A stretch of 64,000 bases of DNA from Nonomuraea solani (lineage in GTDB: Bacteria; Actinomycetota; Actinomycetes; Streptosporangiales; Streptosporangiaceae), in the NCBI RefSeq assembly GCF_900108335.1, contig NZ_FNVT01000004.1, forward strand, positions 682,001-746,000, given 5' to 3'. Within the stretch, counting starts at the first letter, position 1. The number at the start of each line of letters is the position of its first letter. The position numbers and the translations under genes are program-made. Positions 1 through 8,522 of this stretch are shown in pieces. A model generated the notes under the pieces. The model did not search any database and was not told where the DNA came from. It saw only the letters and a program-made list of their open reading frames with translations.

Positions 1-912
1 GTAGACGATGGGCTCCTTGATGGTCACCTCGACGCCGCCCATGGCGTCGATGATCTCGGCGAAACCCTTCATGTCGACCATGGCGTAGTAGTTCACGTCG
101 ATGCCGAGAATGTCGCTGACCGTCTGCTTGAGCAGGGTGGGGCCGCGATGGCCCTTCTCCACGCCCGGCACCAGGGCCGGGTGGTCCTCGGCGAACTGGA
201 AGACCTCGTTGAGCAGGCCGGGGGTGTCACGTCCGCCGCCGGTGAAGCCCGAGGGGAAGCGCGCCCTGGCCGGGCCCTCGGGGAGCGGCACCCGCTGGAG
301 GTTGCGCGGCAGGCCGAACAGGGTGGTCGTGCCGGATTCGAGGTCCACGCTGGCGACGGTCATGCTGTCGGTACGCACCCCGGGCCTGCCGGGCGCCGAG
401 TCGCCGCCGAGCAGCAGGAAGTTGACCCGGTCGGCGCCGTTCCACGGGTCCTGTGCCACCACGGGCGCGGCGTTGCCCGGCTTGAACAGGGTGTTGACGA
501 CGTCGCGCGACAGGTAGGCGAGCCGGGTGGCGTACGCGGTGGGGGCCAGGACGAGGGCGCAGAGGGCGATGGCCAGGGTCGTGGTCAGGAAGCGGCCGAC
601 GGTGTCGGAGGGCGCGGGGCGTACCAGGAGGAAGGACCAGACGATCACGGCCGTCCAGGCGAGGGCGATCACGACCAGCGCGACGGTGAGCACGGTGAGC
701 CAGCGGGGCTGGACGGCCAGCGACAGCAGGTCGATGCTGAACGCGGTGAACACGATCAGCACGCCGGCCAGCATCAGCACGTAGGCCGCCATGAGGGCCA
801 GGCCGGTCTTGCGGCGTTCGGCGGCCAGATGTGCCACCCCCCACAGCACCGTCGAGGCCAGCGTCAGTGCGAGGCTCGCGCCCAGGCCAAAATTCCGCTC
901 TTTTGCTGTCAT
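1..912 (-). CDS. LytR-CpsA-Psr (LCP) family protein, N-terminal part
   Basis: The first 304 codons of a minus-strand gene whose 3' end lies left of the window. Translation from the ATG at 910-912 gives about four hydrophobic segments (roughly residues 7-25, 33-52, 62-85 and 92-112) and then an extracytoplasmic domain. That domain holds LCP hallmarks: DRVNFLLLGGD, RTDSMTVASVD, GLPRNLQR, and a later KGHRGPTLLKQTVSDILG stretch. LCP enzymes transfer undecaprenyl-linked glycopolymers to peptidoglycan, so a wall-polymer ligase role is expected from family knowledge. Four membrane segments are more than the single one usual for LCP proteins (compare the gene at 26798-28201). The C-terminal end cannot be judged. 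Confidence 0.85.
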   Translation of the reverse strand, partial: MTAKERNFGLGASLALTLASTVLWGVAHLAAERRKTGLALMAAYVLMLAGVLIVFTAFSIDLLSLAVQPRWLTVLTVALVVIALAWTAVIVWSFLLVRPAPSDTVGRFLTTTLAIALCALVLAPTAYATRLAYLSRDVVNTLFKPGNAAPVVAQDPWNGADRVNFLLLGGDSAPGRPGVRTDSMTVASVDLESGTTTLFGLPRNLQRVPLPEGPARARFPSGFTGGGRDTPGLLNEVFQFAEDHPALVPGVEKGHRGPTLLKQTVSDILGIDVNYYAMVDMKGFAEIIDAMGGVEVTIKEPIVY

Positions 913-1033
913 GCCTGGTCAAACCCCCATTGCGTGCCCATCCAAGCCACCTTAGTAATGCGCTGTGCGTGATAGACGGGACGAAGGGGAAGGGTTTGGT
1001 CAATTCCCCGTCAAGACCACATTGAGATATAAC

Positions 1034-1768
1034 GTGAATGTGCGCAAGCGACACGGCAGGTACGGATTCGACGCCCCTTGGGCGCTGGCCGGTCTGCTCT
1101 TCGGAGCGATCGTGCTGCTGGCCCTGGCGACGGCCTCGTTCACCCTCGACATCCTCCCCGCGGGCCTGGCCTTCCTCTTCGGCGCCCTCTACACGCTGGC
1201 CAGCGCGGCCAGCTACCTCTACACGACGCGGCGCGGCAAGTTCGCCGTCTGGGCCGAGGAGCTCGGGCGGCTGGAGGGCGGCGAACGGCTGCTCGACCTG
1301 GGCTGCGGCCGGGGCGCGGTGCTGCTGCTCGCGGCCCAGCGGCTGGAGAAGGGCCGGGCTGCCGGCGTCGACCTGTGGCGCTCGCGCGACCAGTCGGGCA
1401 ACAACGCGCCGGTGACCCGGGCGAACGCCGCGGCAGAAGGCGTCTCCGAGCGGGTGGACCTGGTGACGGGCGACCTGCGCGACCTGCCGTTCGGCGACGA
1501 CGCGTTCGACGTGGTCGTCTCCAGCCTGGCCGTGCACAACATCGCCGCCGCCGAGGGTCGCGAGCGGGCCGTGCGCGAGGCGCACCGGGTGCTGCGACCC
1601 GGCGGGCTGATGCTGATCGCCGACTTCCAGCACACCCCCGCGTACGAGAGCACGCTGCGCGAACTGGGCGTCGTCGACGTACGGCGGCGCGACGCCGGCT
1701 GGCGCTTCTGGTACGGCGGCCCGTGGTTCCGCACGGAGATCGTGGAGGCCAGAAAGCCTGCCTCGTAG
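1034..1768 (+). CDS. SAM-dependent class I methyltransferase with N-terminal membrane segments
   Basis: A protein of about 244 aa. The frame stays open from 965, but the N-terminal sequence becomes protein-like only at GTG 1034 (or GTG 1040), which has a GAG-type ribosome site at 1024-1026; I chose 1034. Two hydrophobic stretches (about residues 16-36 and 40-58) precede a Rossmann methyltransferase domain. Motif I is LLDLGCGRGAVLL. The acidic post-II region is followed by FDVVVSSLAVHNI and by HRVLRPGGLMLIADF, the usual motif before beta-5. The substrate is unknown; the fused membrane anchor suggests a membrane or lipid substrate, which is inference. It is divergent from the LCP gene on its left and precedes an MFS gene by about 40 bp. 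Confidence 0.82.
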   Translation: MNVRKRHGRYGFDAPWALAGLLFGAIVLLALATASFTLDILPAGLAFLFGALYTLASAASYLYTTRRGKFAVWAEELGRLEGGERLLDLGCGRGAVLLLAAQRLEKGRAAGVDLWRSRDQSGNNAPVTRANAAAEGVSERVDLVTGDLRDLPFGDDAFDVVVSSLAVHNIAAAEGRERAVREAHRVLRPGGLMLIADFQHTPAYESTLRELGVVDVRRRDAGWRFWYGGPWFRTEIVEARKPAS

Positions 1769-1808
1769 GCACGTTTGCCACCCGCTCGCCGGGTATCCAG
1801 TTGACCTT

Positions 1809-3242
1809 ATGAGCGACGTGGAAACCGGTACCATCAGCACGAAAGTGCCCGCACGGCTGGACCGGCTGCCGTGGTCACGGTGGCACTGGATGATCGTCAT
1901 CGGTCTCGGCACCGTCTGGATCCTCGACGGTCTAGAGGTCACCATCGTCGGCAACCTGTCCGCCCAACTGGCCAAGCCGGGCAGCGGCCTCGACATCACC
2001 CAGGCGCAGGTCGCGGGCCTGGCCGCCGCGCTCTACGTGGCCGGAGCCTGCTCCGGCGCCCTCTTCTTCGGCTGGCTGACCGACAGGTTCGGCAGGAAGA
2101 AGCTGTTCATCATCACGCTGGTCGTCTACCTGGTGGCGACGCTGATGACCGCCTTCTCCTTCAGCGCGTGGTGGTTCTTCCTGTTCAGGTTCCTGACCGG
2201 GTTCGGGATCGGCGGCGAGTACGCGGCCATCAACTCCGCCATCGACGAGCTCATCCCCAGCCGGCACCGCGGCCGCATCGACATCATCATCAACGGCAGC
2301 TACTGGCTCGGTGCCGCCGGTGGCGCGCTGCTGACCGTGCCGCTGCTGAACGACCTGCCGGTCAACATCGGCTGGCGCGTCGCCTTCGGCCTGGGCGTGG
2401 TGCTGGGCCTGGCCATCCTGCTCGTCCGCCGTAACGTGCCGGAGAGCCCCCGCTGGCTGTTCATCCACGGCCGGGGCGAGGAGGCCGAGCGGATCGTCGA
2501 CGACGTCGAGAACCGGATCGGCAAGGACGACCTGCCGGAGCCCGAGCGGTCGATGACCATCCACCAGCGCAAGTCGATCGGGTTCGTGCAGATCGCGCAC
2601 ACGATGGTCGCCCGCTACCCCAAGCGCACGGTGCTGGGGCTGTCGCTCTTCATCGGGCAGGCGTTCCTCTACAACGCGATCACCTTCGGGTACGCGCAGA
2701 TCCTGTCCACGTTCTACGGCATCGACACGCACACCGGTTACTACTTCGCGGTCATCGCGGTCGGCAACTTCCTCGGGCCGCTGCTGCTCGGTCATCTCTT
2801 CGACACCGTGGGCCGGGTGCCGATGATCTCGGCCACGTACATCGTCTCCGGGGTGCTGCTGCTCGGCACGGCGTATCTGTTCAACCAGGGCGCGCTGGAC
2901 GCGGTCACGCTGACGGCCTGCTGGTCGGTGGTGCTGTTCGTGGCCTCGGCCGGGGCGAGTTCCGCGTACCTGACGGTCAGCGAGATCTTCCCCATGGAGA
3001 CCAGGGCGATGGCCATCGCGTTCTTCTTCGCGGTCGGAACGGCCGTCGGCGGCATCGCCGGCCCCCTCATCTTCGCCTCGCTGGTCGAGAGCGGCCGGCC
3101 GTCGGACACCGCGCTCGCGTTCGCCGTCGGCGCGCTGGTGATGATCGCGGCCGGGCTCGTCGAGCTGTTCCTGGGGGTCAAGGCCGAACGCAGGGGGCTG
3201 GAGGACATCGCGGAGCCGCTCACGTCCGCGAAGGCCACATGA
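1809..3242 (+). CDS. MFS transporter, sugar/metabolite:H+ symporter type
   Basis: A 477-aa integral membrane protein with about 12 predicted helices. The loop 2-3 motif GWLTDRFGRKK, the mid-protein PESPRWL motif and the C-terminal half motif around FPMETRA are those of the sugar-porter/metabolite-H+ symporter branch of the major facilitator superfamily. The start ATG 1809 follows the methyltransferase by about 40 bp on the same strand, so co-transcription is possible. The substrate cannot be told from sequence; the family includes hexose, aromatic acid and inositol carriers. Length and motif order are normal, with no sign of truncation. Confidence 0.88.
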   Translation: MSDVETGTISTKVPARLDRLPWSRWHWMIVIGLGTVWILDGLEVTIVGNLSAQLAKPGSGLDITQAQVAGLAAALYVAGACSGALFFGWLTDRFGRKKLFIITLVVYLVATLMTAFSFSAWWFFLFRFLTGFGIGGEYAAINSAIDELIPSRHRGRIDIIINGSYWLGAAGGALLTVPLLNDLPVNIGWRVAFGLGVVLGLAILLVRRNVPESPRWLFIHGRGEEAERIVDDVENRIGKDDLPEPERSMTIHQRKSIGFVQIAHTMVARYPKRTVLGLSLFIGQAFLYNAITFGYAQILSTFYGIDTHTGYYFAVIAVGNFLGPLLLGHLFDTVGRVPMISATYIVSGVLLLGTAYLFNQGALDAVTLTACWSVVLFVASAGASSAYLTVSEIFPMETRAMAIAFFFAVGTAVGGIAGPLIFASLVESGRPSDTALAFAVGALVMIAAGLVELFLGVKAERRGLEDIAEPLTSAKAT

Positions 3243-3310
3243 CCCGCATCGGGCCGGGGTCCAGATTGTGGGGTAGCCGGCGCACCGTTTCAGGAAATTG
3301 GCGGATTTGT

Positions 3311-4264
3311 TCAACTCACGGTGGTCAGTCGGGTCAGCCGCTCCACCCGGTCGATGTACGCGCTGGGCAGCCCATAGAGCAGGCCCGCCATTTCCCGGTC
3401 GTGGATCACCGGCAGCGCGGCCAGCGCGTCCGCGGCCAGGCCCCGGCAATACTCGATCGTGTCGTCCACCATCCGGCTCGCCCGCAGTCTGGCCAGCACC
3501 TCGTCCACCGGTCCCGTCACGTCGATCTCCGCCAGCAGCACGGGCAGGGTGTAGACGCCCTGCCGCAGGTCGTGCCCGGCCGGCTTGCCGAGCTGCTCGC
3601 TGGTGGCGGTCAGGTCCAGCAGGTCGTCGAGGATCTGGAAGATCAGCCCGAACCTCTCCCCGTACGTCGCCATCCGCGCCCTGTCCTCCGCCGAGGCGTG
3701 CGCGCACACGGCCGCCACCAGGCAACCGGCCCTGAAGAGTGCGGCGGTCTTGCCGGTGATCGACCGCAGCGCGCTCTCCTTGGTACGGGCGGCGTTGAAC
3801 AGGTCGGTCGTCTCCAGATACTGCCCCTCGGCCAGCTCCACCACGGTCGCCGCCAGCACCTCGGCCACCGGCCTGGACACCGCCGTGATCGCCGCCAGCC
3901 CGGCCCTGGCCAGCATGAAGTCCCCGATCACCAGCGCCTTGCCGTCGCCCAGCTCGGCGTTGAGCGTCCTGGCGCCACGGCGCTCGGTGGCCCGGTCCAT
4001 GAGGTCGTCGTGCACGAGGGACCCGGCGTGGATGAGCTCGACGCAGGCCGCGGCCGTGATCACCCGGCGGTCGGGGGTCTTGCCGAGGGCGAGGGAGGCG
4101 GCCAGCGTCATGGCGGGCCGCAGCCGCTTGCCGCCCGCCGAGACGATGCGCCCGGCGCCGGCGTTGATGCCGGGCAGCGCGGACGACCCGCTCAGGCGCC
4201 GGATCCTGGCTTCGACCTTGGTCAGCCCCGCGGCGATGGCCGGGCTGCGCAGCAGTTCATCCAT
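3311..4264 (-). CDS. Polyprenyl (isoprenyl) diphosphate synthase
   Basis: A 317-aa trans-isoprenyl diphosphate synthase. The GGKRLRP block near residue 45, the first aspartate-rich motif HDDLMD near residue 90 and the second, QILDDLLD, near residue 211 bind the Mg-diphosphate substrates. Such enzymes condense isopentenyl diphosphate onto an allylic diphosphate, here most likely making a long-chain product for menaquinone or another quinone (inference; menB lies about 19 kb away). It is divergent from the flavoprotein gene at 4371, with a repeat-containing spacer between them. Length and both aspartate motifs are intact, so it should be active. Confidence 0.9.
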   Translation of the reverse strand: MDELLRSPAIAAGLTKVEARIRRLSGSSALPGINAGAGRIVSAGGKRLRPAMTLAASLALGKTPDRRVITAAACVELIHAGSLVHDDLMDRATERRGARTLNAELGDGKALVIGDFMLARAGLAAITAVSRPVAEVLAATVVELAEGQYLETTDLFNAARTKESALRSITGKTAALFRAGCLVAAVCAHASAEDRARMATYGERFGLIFQILDDLLDLTATSEQLGKPAGHDLRQGVYTLPVLLAEIDVTGPVDEVLARLRASRMVDDTIEYCRGLAADALAALPVIHDREMAGLLYGLPSAYIDRVERLTRLTTVS

Positions 4265-4299
4265 GCCGTCCAGCCTGCGTCCCGGCCGCTGTGCCGGGC

Positions 4300-4325
4300 C
4301 TGAGAAACCCTGAGGGGCCTCTCAG
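4300..4325. promoter_or_regulatory. CTGAG/CTCAG repeat cluster in divergent promoter region
   Basis: Between the polyprenyl synthase start (4264, minus) and the flavoprotein start (4371, plus) there are two direct CTGAG copies exactly 10 bp apart (4300 and 4310) and an inverted copy CTCAG at 4321-4325. This gives an inverted repeat CTGAGA...TCTCAG across 4300-4325. A site in a divergent promoter with helical-turn spacing is consistent with an operator, but no cognate regulator is adjacent. Confidence 0.25.
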
Positions 4326-4370
4326 CCCATCCTTGTCGTAGGCAGACCATCGACTACGGGAGTGCATCGC

Positions 4371-4889
4371 GTGACCGAATCACCGGGAGAGGTCCTCTAT
4401 CTCGTCGTCTGTGCCGCGGGCGCGGCGGCCGACGTCGGGCGGCTCGTCGTGATGGCGCAGGACCAGGGCTGGATCGTGCAGATCGTGGCCACTCCGTCGG
4501 CGCTGGACTTCATCGACGTGCCCGGCCTGGAGCGGCGGACGGGGCGGCCGGTACGCAGCCGGTACCGCAAGCCGCACGAGCCGAAGCCGCCCCGGGCCGA
4601 CGCGATCATCGTGGCGCCGGCGACGTACAACACGATCAACAAGTTCGCCCGGGGGATCGCGGACACGTACGCGCTGGGCGTGTTGGCGGAGGCGCCGGGG
4701 CTGGGCATCCCGGTCGTGGTGCTGCCGTTCGTCAACGCCGCGCTGGCCGCGCGCACGCCGTACCGGCGCAGTCTTGAGGATTTGCGCGCCGACGGCGTCC
4801 GCGTCGTCCTGAACGCCGGCCACGCGGAGCCCTACCCCTGGGAAAGCGCCCTGACCGAGCTGGGCACCAGGCCCGCCACGTCGCGATGA
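4371..4889 (+). CDS. Flavoprotein (phosphopantothenoylcysteine decarboxylase-like fold)
   Basis: A 172-aa protein of the HFCD/flavoprotein family. I chose GTG 4371 because GGGAG (4358-4362) sits 8 bp upstream; an in-frame GTG at 4362 overlaps that ribosome site. The sequence shows the N-terminal strand LYLVVCAAGAA, an internal IIVAPATYNTINKFARGIAD segment that corresponds to the PAS-x-NT flavin/active-site motif of this fold, and a conserved VVLPFVNAALA. Family members bind FMN and decarboxylate C-terminal or free cysteine derivatives, or act as subunits. The catalytic His of the LanD/CoaC group is not obvious, so the reaction is open. Confidence 0.78.
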   Translation: MTESPGEVLYLVVCAAGAAADVGRLVVMAQDQGWIVQIVATPSALDFIDVPGLERRTGRPVRSRYRKPHEPKPPRADAIIVAPATYNTINKFARGIADTYALGVLAEAPGLGIPVVVLPFVNAALAARTPYRRSLEDLRADGVRVVLNAGHAEPYPWESALTELGTRPATSR

Positions 4890-5028
4890 GGTCCTCCGGC
4901 CGCCAGAGGGCGATCGGGAGCCCGGGCTCCACCAGCCCGAGCTGCTCTTCGAGGAGCCGGAGATGGCGATTGAGTCTGACACTGTGTGAGGCGGTATGCC
5001 TGGGGGTGCCGGAATCGAGGAGGTAGGC

Positions 5029-5979
5029 ATGGAGATGGGTGCGCGGGTCGATGAGGTCCTGCGGTCGGGTAAGGCGCCTGGGTTTCATGGGCTCGTGGTG
5101 ATGCGGGGCGGGGACGTGGTGCTGGAGCGGTACGGCGCCGGGGTCGATCATCGGCTGGGGGACTCGCTCGGGCATGTGGAGTTCGGGCGGGACACCCTGC
5201 ACGACCTGCGGTCCGTGTCCAAGAGCGTGGTGGGGTTGCTGTACGGGATCGCGCTGGGGCAGGGGCTGGTGCCGGAGCCGGGGGCGAAGTTGGTGGGGCT
5301 GTTCCCGGAATATGAGGATTTGGTGGGTGATCCTGAGAGGGCGCATCTCACCGTCGAGCATGCGCTGACCATGACCCTGGGGCTTGAGTGGGACGAGAGC
5401 GCGCCCTACACCAGCCCGGCCAACAGCGAGATCGCCATGGAGCTGGCTCCGGACCGGTACCGGTTCGTGCTGGAGCGGCCGGTCGTCGAGGCGGCGGGCG
5501 AGCGGTGGCACTACTGCGGCGGGGCCACGGCCGTCATCGGGGGGATCATCGCCCGTGGGGCGGGGCGGCCGCTGGAGGAGTATGCCGCCGAGGTGCTGTT
5601 CCGGCCGCTCGGCATCGAGGCGTTCGAGTGGACCAAGGGCGGCCACGGGCTGGTGAGCGCGGCGGCGGGGCTGCGGCTGCGGCCGGTCGATCTGGCCGCC
5701 ATCGGGCAACTCGTGCTCGACGGCGGCCGGGACGTCGTGGCCGGTGAGTGGCTCCAGGAGATGCTGCGGCCTCGGGTGCGCGTTCGCGACGGGCTCGACT
5801 ACGGCTACCAGTGGTACGTGGGGTCCGGGGAGCGCGACTCCGTCCAGGGGATGGGGAACGGTGGGCAGGTGCTGTGCGTGGTGCCGGGCGCCGAGCTGGT
5901 CGTGGCGGTGAACGCCGGGGACTATGACGGGGACGCGAGTGGCTCCTGGGCCGTGCTGGACGCCGTGCTCATGGGGTGA
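5029..5979 (+). CDS. Serine hydrolase, class C beta-lactamase/DD-peptidase fold
   Basis: A 316-aa protein. The start ATG 5029 is fixed by GAGGAGG at 5017-5023, 5 bp upstream; the longer reading frame from 4996 has no such site. It carries the SxxK nucleophile motif as SVSK (near residue 63). The usual YxN tyrosine lies in WHYCGGATAVIGG, where the third position is Gly rather than Asn, and a late GNGGQ replaces the KTG/HxG box. Such esterase-type members hydrolyse esters or amides rather than classical beta-lactams. No signal peptide is visible, so it is probably cytoplasmic. Its 3' end overlaps the convergent MDR gene by 11 bp. Confidence 0.83.
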   Translation: MEMGARVDEVLRSGKAPGFHGLVVMRGGDVVLERYGAGVDHRLGDSLGHVEFGRDTLHDLRSVSKSVVGLLYGIALGQGLVPEPGAKLVGLFPEYEDLVGDPERAHLTVEHALTMTLGLEWDESAPYTSPANSEIAMELAPDRYRFVLERPVVEAAGERWHYCGGATAVIGGIIARGAGRPLEEYAAEVLFRPLGIEAFEWTKGGHGLVSAAAGLRLRPVDLAAIGQLVLDGGRDVVAGEWLQEMLRPRVRVRDGLDYGYQWYVGSGERDSVQGMGNGGQVLCVVPGAELVVAVNAGDYDGDASGSWAVLDAVLMG

Positions 5980-6922
5980 GGAGGACGCGGCCCATGACGG
6001 CGCGGGTCTCCAGGAGGCGGTGGGCTTCGGCGGCCTGCTCCAGGGGGAGCGTGCGGGCGATGTCCGCTTGGCTGCGGCCTGTGGCCAGTCTGGACAGCAG
6101 TTCGGGGTAGTGCGTGCCGAAGACCTCGCCCGCCCAGGCCGGGCCGCTGCAGGCGGTGATCGTCACACCGCGTTCCATGAGGTCGGCGGCGGTGACGGCG
6201 GCGGGGGTGCCGCTGAGCAGGCCGTAATAGAGCATGCGGCCGGCGCCGGGGGTGAGGCGGTCGAGGACCTGTCTGGCCGACGGGCCGCCGATGGACTCGA
6301 AGACCACGTCCACGTCCGGTAGGCCGGCGGGCCAGCCGTCGGTCGTGTGGTCCAGTACGGTGTCCGCGCCCAGCTCCGCGGCTCGTTCGCGCTTGGCGGG
6401 CGAGCCCGCGGTGGCGATCACCCGGCCGGCGCCGAACTCCTTGGCGTGCCGGAGGAGCTGGCTGCCGACCGAGCTGGTGCCGGCCTCCACCAGGACCGTT
6501 TCGCCGTCGCGCAGGTTCGCGCGGTGCAGGAGGGCCAGGGCCAGCGCGCCGGGGGCCGCCGCCGCGAGGGCCTGGGCAGGGGTCACGCCGTCCGGGACCG
6601 GGGCGGTCAGGGCGGCGGGGATGGCCACGTACTCGGCGTAGGCGCCGAGCCCGCCGGTCACGCCGACCAGCGTGGCGCCCAGGAGCTTGTCGTCGACTCC
6701 CGGGCCCACTTCGATCACCTCGCCGGCCGCCTCGGCGCCGAGCACGGTGGGCAGGGGGAGCGGGAAGGGCAGGCTGCCGGCCCGGATCTGGGTCTCCGCG
6801 TAGCTGACCCCGATCACCTGGGCTCGGATGAGCACCTGGCCTTCCGCGGGCGCCGGGCGGGGCAGGTCCGTGAGCTGGAGCAGGTCCGGGGTGCCGGTTC
6901 GCGGCAGGACGATCGCGCGCAT
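5969..6922 (-). CDS. MDR-family (zinc-binding dehydrogenase/quinone oxidoreductase) enzyme
   Basis: A 317-aa medium-chain reductase. An N-terminal GroES-like domain (residues about 1-110, AEAAGEVIEVGPGVDD) precedes a Rossmann NADPH domain with VLVEAGTSSVGSQLLRHAK. The catalytic-zinc ligands of true alcohol dehydrogenases are absent, so NADPH:quinone or enone reduction is likelier. The start ATG at 6920-6922 has a clear AAAGGAG site. It is divergent from a TetR regulator, and the shared spacer holds a 21-bp palindrome immediately upstream of the ribosome site. The arrangement suggests an electrophile- or quinone-inducible detoxifying enzyme repressed by the neighbour. Confidence 0.88.
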   Translation of the reverse strand: MRAIVLPRTGTPDLLQLTDLPRPAPAEGQVLIRAQVIGVSYAETQIRAGSLPFPLPLPTVLGAEAAGEVIEVGPGVDDKLLGATLVGVTGGLGAYAEYVAIPAALTAPVPDGVTPAQALAAAAPGALALALLHRANLRDGETVLVEAGTSSVGSQLLRHAKEFGAGRVIATAGSPAKRERAAELGADTVLDHTTDGWPAGLPDVDVVFESIGGPSARQVLDRLTPGAGRMLYYGLLSGTPAAVTAADLMERGVTITACSGPAWAGEVFGTHYPELLSRLATGRSQADIARTLPLEQAAEAHRLLETRAVMGRVLLTP

Positions 6923-6935
6923 GCAGGTCTCCTTT

Positions 6936-6977
6936 AACTGAACCTTTGGTCCAGTTAATATATGGACCGCTGGTCAA
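6936..6977. promoter_or_regulatory. Tandem TetR-type operators
   Basis: Two dyads sit between the MDR gene and the TetR gene. The first, 6936-6956, is AACTGAACC-TTT-GGTCCAGTT, with 8 of 9 arm positions matching. The second, 6963-6977, is TGGACC-GCT-GGTCAA, with 5 of 6 arm positions matching. Both share the ACC-N3-GGT core, and their centres are 24 bp apart. The second copy lies just upstream of the TetR start chosen here (6986). This is a typical layout for autorepression plus control of the divergent gene. Confidence 0.6.
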
Positions 6978-6985
6978 TTTTGTCC

Positions 6986-7600
6986 ATGGGCAAGAATGAC
7001 CGGGTGGAACGTCGAGAGCGGGCCGACGCCGCGCGCAACAGGCAGGCGATCCTGCGGGCGGCCGAGGAGCTGCTGCGGCGGCATCCGCCCGAGCAGGTCT
7101 CCGTCGAGCGGGTCGCGACCGCCGCCGGGGTGGGCAAGGGGACGGTCTTTCATCGGTTCGGCAGCCGTACGGGGCTGATGCTGGAGCTGATGTCCGAGCG
7201 GGCGCGCGAGCTGGAGCAGGCCGTGACCGACGGGCCGCCGCCGCTCGGGCCCGGGGCGGAGCCGGTGGAGCGGCTGGTCGCCTTCCTCGCGGAGGTGGCC
7301 GCGCTGGGGGCGCGCAACGGCAACCTCATGGCGGCGCACGAGCACGCCATGGTCACCAGGAAGGCCGCCGCCGAGCAGCCCAGGGAGGCCAACCCGATCT
7401 ACGTGTTCTGGCACCGGCACGTGTCGGCGCTGATCGCCGAGGGGCGGCCCGACGTGGACGCCGGGCAGATCGCGCACATGCTGCTCGGCACCCTGCACAT
7501 GGAGCCGATCGCGAGCCAGTTGCGGGCCGGGGAGCACGAGCGGCTGGCGGCCGGGTTCGCCGAGCTGGTCAGAGGGTTGTTCAGAGGGGGAGTCGGCTGA
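6986..7600 (+). CDS. TetR/AcrR family transcriptional regulator
   Basis: A protein of about 204 aa from ATG 6986. An upstream in-frame ATG at 6962 would place an operator-like dyad inside the coding region, and neither start has a strong ribosome site. The N-terminal helix-turn-helix is typical: NRQAILRAAEELL, then VSVERVATAAGVGKGTVFHRFGSR. The C-terminal domain (about 60-204) is helical and presumably binds the inducer. It faces the MDR reductase across tandem operators and probably represses both genes. The 3' end overlaps the convergent LysR gene by 20 bp. Confidence 0.88.
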   Translation: MGKNDRVERRERADAARNRQAILRAAEELLRRHPPEQVSVERVATAAGVGKGTVFHRFGSRTGLMLELMSERARELEQAVTDGPPPLGPGAEPVERLVAFLAEVAALGARNGNLMAAHEHAMVTRKAAAEQPREANPIYVFWHRHVSALIAEGRPDVDAGQIAHMLLGTLHMEPIASQLRAGEHERLAAGFAELVRGLFRGGVG

Positions 7601-8450
7601 TCGTCACGCGGAAGGCGGCGATGGCCGCCTCGATGGCCGGGTGGCGGCCGTTGCCCCTTCTGAAGGCGGCCAGTGTGCGGCGGCTCAGCGGCAGGCGGGT
7701 GAGCTTGACGCCCGGCGGCGGGTTGGTGGCCGCCAGACGGGGGACGAGCGCGACGCCCTGACCGGCGGCGGTGAAGGCCAGGACGGTGTCGAAGTCGTCG
7801 ATGTGGTGCCGGACGAGAGGTTCGAAGCCGGCCGCCTGGCAGGCCCGGATCGCCATGGTGTGGCAGAGGGTGCCGGGCTTGTTCGTGATCCACGCGTCGT
7901 CGCGGGCGGCGGCCACGGAGGGGCGGTCGGTCAGGTACATCGGCTCGCTGAACAGCGGCTCGGTCTCGATGGAGGTGTCGGTGACCGGCGGGACGAAGTC
8001 GTACTCGTGGACGAGGGCCACGTCCAGCTCACCGGCCCGCAGCGCGGCCGAGACGTCGGCGGGGTCGATCTCGGAGACCATCGGCGTCAGCCCGGGGTGC
8101 GCGCCGGCCAGCTCGGCGAGCGCGGGCGGCAGCAGCACGCGGGTGGCCGTGGGGAACGCGCCGATCCGCAGCGGCCCCGAAGGCCCGCCCCGCGCGGCGG
8201 CGAGGGCGGCCGACGCGCGTTCGAGCTGCTCCAGTACGGCCTGCGCGTGCTCGACCAGCACGTGCCCGGCCGGGGTCAGCGCCACCGTGCGCCCCGTGCG
8301 TTCGAGCAGCGGCACCCCGGCCTCCCGTTCCAGGGCGCTGAGCTGCTGGGAGACCGCCGACGGCGTGAACGTCACCGCCTCCGCCACGGCGGCGATCGTG
8401 CCGCGCCTGGCGAGTTCGCGGAGCAGGTGGAGCTTGCGGGGATCGAGCAT
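7581..8450 (-). CDS. LysR family transcriptional regulator
   Basis: A 289-aa regulator. The winged helix-turn-helix at the N-terminus reads LHLLRELARRGTIAAVAEAVTFTPSAVSQQLSALEREAG, in pieces typical of LysR. A periplasmic-binding-like effector domain follows from about residue 90, with GPLRIGAFPTA. It is divergent from the DapA-like gene at 8523 across 72 bp, and LysR proteins usually control the gene facing them. A perfect 10-bp palindrome at 8457-8466 lies next to its own start. Confidence 0.9.
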   Translation of the reverse strand: MLDPRKLHLLRELARRGTIAAVAEAVTFTPSAVSQQLSALEREAGVPLLERTGRTVALTPAGHVLVEHAQAVLEQLERASAALAAARGGPSGPLRIGAFPTATRVLLPPALAELAGAHPGLTPMVSEIDPADVSAALRAGELDVALVHEYDFVPPVTDTSIETEPLFSEPMYLTDRPSVAAARDDAWITNKPGTLCHTMAIRACQAAGFEPLVRHHIDDFDTVLAFTAAGQGVALVPRLAATNPPPGVKLTRLPLSRRTLAAFRRGNGRHPAIEAAIAAFRVTISRLPL

Positions 8451-8456
8451 AAGTTC

Positions 8457-8466
8457 AGCTTAAGCT
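8457..8466. promoter_or_regulatory. Palindrome AGCTTAAGCT, candidate LysR box
   Basis: A perfect 10-bp palindrome in the 72-bp spacer between the divergent LysR and DapA-like genes, 6 bp upstream of the LysR start. Its position suits autoregulation and control of the facing gene. The classical T-N11-A form is not clearly met, so this is tentative. Confidence 0.3.
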
Positions 8467-8522
8467 CGGGCGTAGAAATCCGCGCTGGACCTAACGGGTC
8501 TGGGTGGGCCAGGCTCGAAAGC

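Noticed and set aside
4890..5028. A minus-strand peptide-like stretch between the flavoprotein and serine hydrolase genes
   Set aside because: It has no start, no ribosome site and no recognisable family; it lies in an ordinary 139-bp spacer.
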